From: an uncultured Polaribacter sp.
GTDB taxonomy: Bacteria > Bacteroidota > Bacteroidia > Flavobacteriales > Flavobacteriaceae
Reading direction: 5' to 3'
NCBI RefSeq assembly: GCF_947503875.1
Contig: NZ_CANNFH010000002.1
Span: forward strand, 372,001 to 436,000
Length of the DNA: 64,000 nucleotides
A program made the position numbers and the translations under genes. This document shows positions 57,906 through 64,000 of the stretch, one piece after another. The notes under the pieces were generated by a model that saw only the letters and a program-made list of their open reading frames with translations, was not told the origin of the DNA and did not search any database. Position 1 is the stretch's first letter, and each line of letters begins with the position of its first letter.

Positions 57906-59837
57906 CTATTTTAATACTGTAAATTCTATACTAGAGTCTGTAAAAACACTGTGTGTTTGGGTTTTAAAATCTTTTTCATCTGCTTTGTAAATATTATCTA
58001 CATACGTTTGCGGATTCAAATCAATTAACGGAAACCAAGTACTTTGCACTTGAATTTGTAATTTATGTCCTTTTTTAAAAGTATGAAAAACGTCTTGTAA
58101 TTTAATGTTTACAGCTGTTTTTTTGTTCGGTGTAAAAGGTTCTGGAAACTCAAAACTATTTCTAAATCGACCTCTTAAAACTTCACTTCTAACCATTAAA
58201 TGGTAGTTACTCATTTTTAAGTGATCTTGTAATTTGTCATTTTCTTTATCGGTTGCTAAGTCAGATGGATGCACGTCTATTACTTTTACAATCCAATCTG
58301 ATGCAGTACCTGTTGTAGCCACTTTTAATTTCGCTAAAATATCTCCAGCAAGCGTATAATCTTCAGTTAAAATATCAGTTTCAAAAACCAATACATCTGG
58401 TCTTCTTGCAGCAAAACGCTGGTCGTCTGTCATGTATTTACGTGGTGTAAAAACCGTTTTAATATCTTCAGAATAGGGCACAGGTCGTTTTATATCACTA
58501 ATGAAATTAATTTTTGCTGTTCCTTTTTTATTAGCCGTTAATTCTTGATTTTCAGATAAAAACCAATCTTCTTTTACTACATTTTTAGGTGGCCAAGCAT
58601 CATAAGACTTCCATTCTTTTTTACCAGAATCAAAAACATAAGCTTCTGGCAAACCAGAGTTTTTATCTCCTGTTCCTTTTAAAAAGTGATTAAAAAATTT
58701 GGTTTCTATTTCCTTCTGATAATTTAAAGAAATAGAATCGCCAAAATAATAATTACCCACATAGTTTTTTTGCACAGAACTTGCCCATCTACCATGATCC
58801 CAAGGACCAAAAACCAACGTATTGTAATTGTCTTTACCATGTTTTTCTATGCCTTTATAGGTCTCTAAAGGTCCGTATAAATCTTCAGCATCAAACCAAC
58901 CACCAACAACCATGGTTGCTACAGAGCTTGGTACTTTATTCATGTGCTGAATAATGCCTTTGCTTTGCCAAACAGAATCGTAATTTGGGTGTTCTGTAAT
59001 TTCTTTCCAAAAGAAATCATCTATTTTTTCTTTGGAAGCCTTTCCATTTACATCTAATTTCTCATATTGAAAAAACTCGTTTAAGTTCTTTAAAGGCCCC
59101 TTGTCTAAAAAGAATTGATATTGATCTTGTGTGTTCATTTTTGGGAAAGAATACCAAGCAGCGTCTGTTGGTGTGTCTTTATAAGTGCCAAATAAAGAGA
59201 TGGCTCTAAAATAGCTTAATAAAAATGCGCCATTATGATGAAAATCATCAAAAAAGAAATCGCCAATACAAGCTTGTGGAGAAGCCGCTTTTAAAGCAGG
59301 ATGTGCATCTATTGCAGATACTGTTGCATAATGGCCAGGATAAGAAATACCCCAAGTACCAACATTTCCATTGTTGTTTTTAACATTTTTAACCAGCCAA
59401 TCAATAGTGTCATAGGTGTCAGAAACTTCGTCAGATTCGTTTTCTTTTTTATTGGGTAAATAAGCACGCATGTTATCGTAAACGCCTTCACTCATCCAGC
59501 GCCCGCGCACATCTTGGTAAACAACAATATTACCTTCTTTCATTAAATGCACGTTTGGGGCTATTTTTGTTTTCATTTTTCCTTCCCCATAAGGCGCAGA
59601 ACTATAAGGTGTTCTTTGCATTAAAATTGGGTATTTTTTAGAGGTATCTTTAGGCGAATAAATAGTAGTGTGCAACTTAATACCATCTCGCATTGTAATG
59701 GCTACTTCCTTTTTAGTGTAATTATCTACAACATAAGTGTCTTTTTTGTTTTTTTCTGATGTTTTATCTGCAGTGCAATTCATAAAAACAACGCTAATAA
59801 ATAGGCAAGTAAAGTAGTTAAGGAGTGTTTTTTTCAT
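57906..59837 (-). CDS. CocE/NonD family hydrolase, lipoprotein
   Basis: The protein has 643 residues with a lipobox (VFMNC, Cys21). The catalytic segments are GTWGISYPGHYATVSA (Ser), VGGWFDAEDLYGPL (Asp) and FGPWDHGRWAS (His), with a C-terminal beta-sandwich. These are typical of cocaine-esterase/glutaryl-7-ACA acylase-like proteins that cleave esters or acyl peptides. It lies 37 bases upstream of its relative in the same orientation; the two are about 20% or less alike by eye except for the catalytic segments. Confidence 0.85.
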   Translation of the reverse strand: MKKTLLNYFTCLFISVVFMNCTADKTSEKNKKDTYVVDNYTKKEVAITMRDGIKLHTTIYSPKDTSKKYPILMQRTPYSSAPYGEGKMKTKIAPNVHLMKEGNIVVYQDVRGRWMSEGVYDNMRAYLPNKKENESDEVSDTYDTIDWLVKNVKNNNGNVGTWGISYPGHYATVSAIDAHPALKAASPQACIGDFFFDDFHHNGAFLLSYFRAISLFGTYKDTPTDAAWYSFPKMNTQDQYQFFLDKGPLKNLNEFFQYEKLDVNGKASKEKIDDFFWKEITEHPNYDSVWQSKGIIQHMNKVPSSVATMVVGGWFDAEDLYGPLETYKGIEKHGKDNYNTLVFGPWDHGRWASSVQKNYVGNYYFGDSISLNYQKEIETKFFNHFLKGTGDKNSGLPEAYVFDSGKKEWKSYDAWPPKNVVKEDWFLSENQELTANKKGTAKINFISDIKRPVPYSEDIKTVFTPRKYMTDDQRFAARRPDVLVFETDILTEDYTLAGDILAKLKVATTGTASDWIVKVIDVHPSDLATDKENDKLQDHLKMSNYHLMVRSEVLRGRFRNSFEFPEPFTPNKKTAVNIKLQDVFHTFKKGHKLQIQVQSTWFPLIDLNPQTYVDNIYKADEKDFKTQTHSVFTDSSIEFTVLK

Positions 59838-60130
59838 AAGATGTTTGTTTTGTAGTGCCTAAAATTACAAAACAAAACAGAGTTAGTAGAAAAGGATTTG
59901 TTAAAATAAAACTTTATAAAAAGTAGATTGAATTGTGAAACTTATAGTTCTTAATATTCACTTCATTTAAATTACAAAGTACAGTAGAAATATTATTTTA
60001 TCTGAATTGCATTATTCTTGCGTCTTTTTGAAATAAGATAAATCAATACTAAGAAATAGCTTCCAATAAAAATGATTATTTTCGCAGCTGATTAAAAAAG
60101 TAAATTAGAACAACAATTAAATAATTTTAA

Positions 60131-61015
60131 ATGAAAGCATATATTTTTCCTGGACAAGGAGCACAGTTTTCTGGAATGGGGTTAGATTTATATGAAAAAT
60201 CTGCTTTAGCACAAGAATATTTTGAAAAAGCAAACGATATTTTAGGTTTTTCTATTACAGATATTATGTTTGAAGGAACTGCAGAACAGTTAAAAGAAAC
60301 AAAAGTTACACAACCTGCGATTTTTTTACATTCTGTAATTTTAGCAAAAGTTTTAGGAGATTCTTTTCAGCCAGAAATGGTTGCAGGTCATTCTTTAGGT
60401 GAATTATCTGCATTGGTTGCAAATGGTGTTTTATCTTTTGAAGACGGATTAACTTTAGTCTCTAAACGTGCTTTGGCCATGCAGAAGGCTTGCGAAGTGC
60501 AAAAATCTACAATGGCAGCTGTTTTGGGTTTAGAAGATAATGTAGTAGAAGAAACTTGTGCTGCAATTGATGGAGTAGTAGTAGCAGCAAATTACAATTG
60601 TCCTGGGCAATTGGTGATTTCAGGAGAAATTGAAGCTGTAGAAAAAGCCTGTGAAGTTTTAACTGAAAAGGGAGCAAGAAGAGCTTTATTGTTGCCTGTT
60701 GGTGGTGCATTTCACTCGCCAATGATGGAACCTGCAAGAGAAGAATTAGCTGCAGCAATTAAAGCAACTACTTTTAGCGAACCAACTTGTGCTGTGTATC
60801 AAAATGTGGTGGCAAAAGCGGTTACAAATCCTGAAGAAATTAAAGAAAACTTAATTGCTCAATTAACTGCTCCTGTAAAATGGACACAATGCGTACAAGC
60901 AATGATTGCAGATGGTGGAACAGAATTTGTGGAAGTTGGACCTGGTAAAGTATTACAAGGTTTAATGCGTAAAATAGATAGAAGTGTTGCCGCAAGTGGC
61001 GCTGTTATTGAATAG
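60131..61015 (+). CDS. fabD: malonyl-CoA:ACP transacylase
   Basis: The protein has 294 residues. The active-site Ser lies in GHSLGEL, the oxyanion segment in FPGQGAQFSGMG, the Arg in SKRALAMQKA and the His in GGAFHSPMMEPAREEL. It transfers malonyl to ACP for fatty acid synthesis. It is a single gene; the preceding gap 59838-60130 has no gene. It has a terminator and purine-rich repeats behind it. Confidence 0.96.
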   Translation: MKAYIFPGQGAQFSGMGLDLYEKSALAQEYFEKANDILGFSITDIMFEGTAEQLKETKVTQPAIFLHSVILAKVLGDSFQPEMVAGHSLGELSALVANGVLSFEDGLTLVSKRALAMQKACEVQKSTMAAVLGLEDNVVEETCAAIDGVVVAANYNCPGQLVISGEIEAVEKACEVLTEKGARRALLLPVGGAFHSPMMEPAREELAAAIKATTFSEPTCAVYQNVVAKAVTNPEEIKENLIAQLTAPVKWTQCVQAMIADGGTEFVEVGPGKVLQGLMRKIDRSVAASGAVIE

Positions 61016-61034
61016 GTTTTAGAAGGAAGCAGTA

Positions 61035-61098
61035 GGAAGGAAAAAAGAACTTATAATCAAGAATCAAGAATCAAGAGGCAAGAAACAAGAAACAAGGA
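61035..61098 (+). repeat. degenerate purine-rich tandem repeats behind fabD
   Basis: AATCAAGAATCAAGAGGCAA and AGAAACAAGAAACAAGG resemble the block at 54985-55085. Confidence 0.6.
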
Positions 61099-61138
61099 AA
61101 AAATCCCATTTTCATATTTGAAATTGGGATTTTTTTTG
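61099..61138. terminator. terminator of fabD and the M16 peptidase
   Basis: AAAAATCCCATTTTCA and TGAAATTGGGATTTTT form a 16-bp stem with one mismatch and a 4-base loop. It can stop transcription from both sides (fabD and the converging peptidase gene). Confidence 0.8.
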
Positions 61139-61162
61139 TTGTTTAAAACTTAAAACTAATTC

Positions 61163-63997
61163 CTAATTCTTAATTTTCTCTTGCGTTTTGTTTAGTAAAA
61201 TTGGTTCTCCATAACCCAATTCTTTCATTCTTTCTAATTGCGTTTCTGCATCACCTACAACCAGCCAAATCATTTTACTAGGGTTTACATAATTGTTTGC
61301 TAACTCTTTAATTCTATCTGTAGTCATATTTTTTACTACTTTTTCTCTTTCTGAAACATAATCAGCTTTCATGTTATAATTACTAATGTTAGACAACATT
61401 CTTAATTTAGCACCAGCAGTCTCAAAAGCTCTAGCATTACTTTTAATTAAAAAACTTTTGGTAGTTTCTAAATCTTTATCAGAAAATGTTTCTGGATAAT
61501 CTTCTAATATTTTTTTAACAGCTTGCGCAGATTCTAAAGTAACGTTAGAACGTACGCCACTAGAAATGGTAAATGCTCCTTTTGCTTTTGTGCCAGAAAA
61601 ATTAGAACGAATTCCATAGGTGTACCCTTTTCCTTCTCTTAATTCTTGTGTTAATCGAGAAGCAAAACCACCACCACCTAAAATATAATTCATAACAGAG
61701 GCTGGGTAAAAATCTTTGTCTGTAGCTGCTAAAGCAGGGGCTCCAAATTGTAAAACAGATTGTTTTGCATTGGGTATATCATAAAAATAAACTACAGGTT
61801 TTGTTGGTGCATCTGGTGTTTTATATTCAGGAATGGTTACTTTTTTAGCTTTCCATTTTTCATTTAAATCATTTAAAGAAGCAGTTATATTTTCTTCAGA
61901 AATAGCACCTACAACTAATAATTTTGCCACACTTGGCGAAATGTAGTTGTTGTAAAAACTTTTTACATCTTCAATAGTTATCGATTTAACAGAGGAAATT
62001 GTACCTAAAGTATTTTTAGACCTCATATTTTCTTTACCGTAAATTAACTCATTATACGTATTTCTTGCCACCGCATTTGGATTTGCCTCTTGCTGTCTTA
62101 AACTAGTAACAGTTGCTTTTTTCAGTAAGCTGAACTCTTTTTCATCAAACCTTGGCTCTAATAACATTTCTTCTGCTAAAGCGAGAGTTTTTGTGTAGTT
62201 TTTGGCTAAAGTAGTACCACTAATTGTAATGCTCTCTTTATCAGAATACACAAAAATAGAAGCACCTAATTCTTGTATAGCCTCTTCCAATTCTTTTACC
62301 GTTTTGTTTTTTGTGCCTTTATTTAACAATTCTGCGGTTAGGTTGGCAACCCCTAACTTATCCATACTTTCTAATAATTGTCCACCATCAATAGTTAAAT
62401 TAAAACGAACCAAAGGAACTTCATCATTTTCTATACCATAAATTTTTAAGCCATTTTCTAGGGTATTTTCATAAACTTTTGGAACAGCTAAAGAAGGCGT
62501 TTTACCATAAGGAGGCTCTTCACTTCTATTAAAAGATGATGGTGTTTTGGTATAAGTTGCTGTAATTTTAGGGTCAAAACTTTCTTCTGCACCAACCACA
62601 ATTTTTTCTTCAACAACATCAGCTAATATAGAGCCGTCAAGTGCTAATTCTTTGGAATTTTTAGGTACAAAGCTAGTAGCAATGTAGTTTTGGTTTTTAA
62701 TGTAGGTATTATAAACGCGCATTACATCTTGTGTTGTAACTCCTAATGTGTTTTTTATATCTTCAGTTACAAAACCAGGATTACCAGTGTACGTATTGTA
62801 AGACGCTAAATTTGTTCCTTTACCCAAAACACTAGATAAACTCCTGTAGAAATTTGTTTCTTGGCCTGCTTTTATTCTTTTTAAATCTTTTTCTGAAATT
62901 CCTTCTGCTTCAAATTTTGCAAAAGCTTTTTCTACTCCTGCTAAAACTTCGTCTAATTTTTTGTTATTAAAAGCTCTTATAGACAATTGAATTTCTCCTG
63001 CCAATTCAGAATTTCTGCTAAACATTCCTGTAAAAGAAGTGAGTTTTAAATCGTCTATTAAAACTTGATTCATAGGAGCAGATTTACCGTCTGTTAAATA
63101 TTCGCTTAATACATCTAACGCATAAGCATCTTTATGATAACTTTCTACAGTAGGCCAAACCATAGTAAGTTGTGGTACTCTTGCAAAATTATCTTCGTAG
63201 TATAATTTTTTAGTTTCTTTTACAAAACCGGATCTTTTTTCTAAAGGCGCTATTTCTTCCCCTTTAGGGATTTCATCAAAATATTTTTTAACCCATTTTG
63301 TAGCTTGTTCAATATCTAAATCACCAGACAAAACTAAAGTAGCATTGTTTGGTACATACCATTTGTTAAAGAAATTTTTTACATCTTGTAAGGTTGCGTT
63401 TTGTAAATCTTCTAAAGAACCAATTACTTGCCAATTGTAAGGATGGTCTTTAGGATACAGATTTTTACCAATTACATATTGATTATGCCCATAAGGTCTA
63501 TTGTCTACACCTTGTCTTTTTTCGTTTTTAACTACTTGTTTTTCTTTGGCTAAAACAGGTTCTGTAACTGTGTTTATAAAATATCCTAATTTGTCTGCCT
63601 CTGCCCAAATCATTTTTTCTAAAGCATCTTTTGGTACAGTTTGTAAGTAATTTGTTCGGTCTCTAGAAGTAGATCCATTAGCGCCAGAACCTCCAATTCT
63701 TGCACTCATTTTATCTAAACCGCCTTTTCCTAAATTTTCGCTTTCTAAGAATAATAAGTGCTCAAATAAATGAGCAAAGCCTGTTCTGCCTTCAATTTCT
63801 CTTGCAGAACCCACATGTACCATTAATTCTACAGCAACAACCGGGTCTGATTTATCTACATGAAAGATTACATCTAAACCATTTTCTAGTTCTATTTTTT
63901 TATAATTGATGCTAAGTTCTGGTGTTTTTTCTTCGGATGAGTTTGCGCAAGAAAATAGGAAAAGAATTGCTAAAAAAGCAAGAAATGTATTCTTCAT
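61163..63997 (-). CDS. M16-family zinc metallopeptidase lipoprotein
   Basis: The protein has 944 residues with a lipobox (LFLFSC, Cys17). It contains two M16 units. The first has the inverted zinc motif His76-L-F-Glu79-His80 (GFAHLFEHLLFLE) and a later Glu in WAEADKLGYF; the second (about 500-944) has the non-catalytic half with GGGGFASRLTQELREGKGYT and YGIRSNFSG. Such periplasmic or outer-membrane peptidases degrade peptides. The ATG is three bases from the window end, so upstream sequence is not visible. Confidence 0.9.
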   Translation of the reverse strand: MKNTFLAFLAILFLFSCANSSEEKTPELSINYKKIELENGLDVIFHVDKSDPVVAVELMVHVGSAREIEGRTGFAHLFEHLLFLESENLGKGGLDKMSARIGGSGANGSTSRDRTNYLQTVPKDALEKMIWAEADKLGYFINTVTEPVLAKEKQVVKNEKRQGVDNRPYGHNQYVIGKNLYPKDHPYNWQVIGSLEDLQNATLQDVKNFFNKWYVPNNATLVLSGDLDIEQATKWVKKYFDEIPKGEEIAPLEKRSGFVKETKKLYYEDNFARVPQLTMVWPTVESYHKDAYALDVLSEYLTDGKSAPMNQVLIDDLKLTSFTGMFSRNSELAGEIQLSIRAFNNKKLDEVLAGVEKAFAKFEAEGISEKDLKRIKAGQETNFYRSLSSVLGKGTNLASYNTYTGNPGFVTEDIKNTLGVTTQDVMRVYNTYIKNQNYIATSFVPKNSKELALDGSILADVVEEKIVVGAEESFDPKITATYTKTPSSFNRSEEPPYGKTPSLAVPKVYENTLENGLKIYGIENDEVPLVRFNLTIDGGQLLESMDKLGVANLTAELLNKGTKNKTVKELEEAIQELGASIFVYSDKESITISGTTLAKNYTKTLALAEEMLLEPRFDEKEFSLLKKATVTSLRQQEANPNAVARNTYNELIYGKENMRSKNTLGTISSVKSITIEDVKSFYNNYISPSVAKLLVVGAISEENITASLNDLNEKWKAKKVTIPEYKTPDAPTKPVVYFYDIPNAKQSVLQFGAPALAATDKDFYPASVMNYILGGGGFASRLTQELREGKGYTYGIRSNFSGTKAKGAFTISSGVRSNVTLESAQAVKKILEDYPETFSDKDLETTKSFLIKSNARAFETAGAKLRMLSNISNYNMKADYVSEREKVVKNMTTDRIKELANNYVNPSKMIWLVVGDAETQLERMKELGYGEPILLNKTQEKIKN

Positions 63998-64000
63998 GAT

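Overview
The window looks like the chromosome of a marine member of the Flavobacteriaceae (Bacteroidota), in the range of Polaribacter or Tenacibaculum. This rests on the very low GC content, promoters of the Bacteroidota type (TAnnTTTG at -7), the lack of clear Shine-Dalgarno sites, and lineage-typical families: RteC, DUF6660, HYC_CC_PP, DUF6146, a lipocalin-fused CNT transporter and a membrane pyrophosphatase. The genus is inference.

Left chromosomal part (1-4898): a small secreted protein, a two-component system (histidine kinase plus an OmpR-type regulator missing about four residues in its receiver domain), a deoxynucleoside kinase, rpsP-rimM, and tRNA-Ser(GGA), whose first bases overlap the rimM stop codon.

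Mobile island (about 4887-31398, 26.5 kb): integrated into the 3' end of tRNA-Ser. The 13-bp end of the tRNA is repeated at 31386-31398, and a tyrosine recombinase sits just inside the left end. The island has five blocks. (a) 6450-12643 is a metal section: DUF6660 protein, TonB-dependent receptor, Fur-family regulator, STAS-like protein, DUF3703 protein, Zn/Cd/Pb-type P1B ATPase and HYC_CC_PP protein. Two matching 15-bp operator-like sites lie in it. (b) 12754-22466 is a Cus-type copper/silver efflux section: CusA, TolC-like protein, an acetolactate-decarboxylase-like lipoprotein, an HMA-AraC fusion regulator, an HMA-membrane fusion, DUF305 protein, CusB and an HMA lipoprotein. (c) 22525-25423 is control and replication: RteC, an HTH protein, a phage-type replisome organiser and a DnaC-like helicase loader. 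(d) 25475-28325 is a compact trio: a sce7726-type nuclease-like protein, an sce7725-type protein, and a RES-domain protein with a zinc-ribbon HEPN/RES N-terminus. It is the best candidate here for an undescribed defence or toxin system. (e) 29276-30878 is a leftward four-gene module with a possible cell-wall enzyme (DUF5675), two small membrane proteins and an abundant-looking protein of unknown function, preceded by about 950 bp of structured non-coding DNA. I recognised no relaxase, type IV secretion, terminase or portal gene, so the element probably depends on a helper.

Right chromosomal part (31399-64000): tRNA methyltransferase, DUF423 protein, PEP carboxykinase; an operon of a non-canonical Nramp-like transporter with 5-oxoprolinase subunits PxpABC; decayed remnants of two genes; membrane pyrophosphatase next to soluble pyrophosphatase; pyruvate dehydrogenase E1 beta; two surface-modification enzymes; etfBA behind a 36-bp perfect palindrome; bifunctional nuclease, nucleoside transporter, thyA, a CBM48 protein, folA, tag, several small or hypothetical genes, two CocE/S15 hydrolases, fabD, and an M16 peptidase at the right edge. 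This part is ordinary housekeeping sequence with several dispersed repeats in its intergenic regions.
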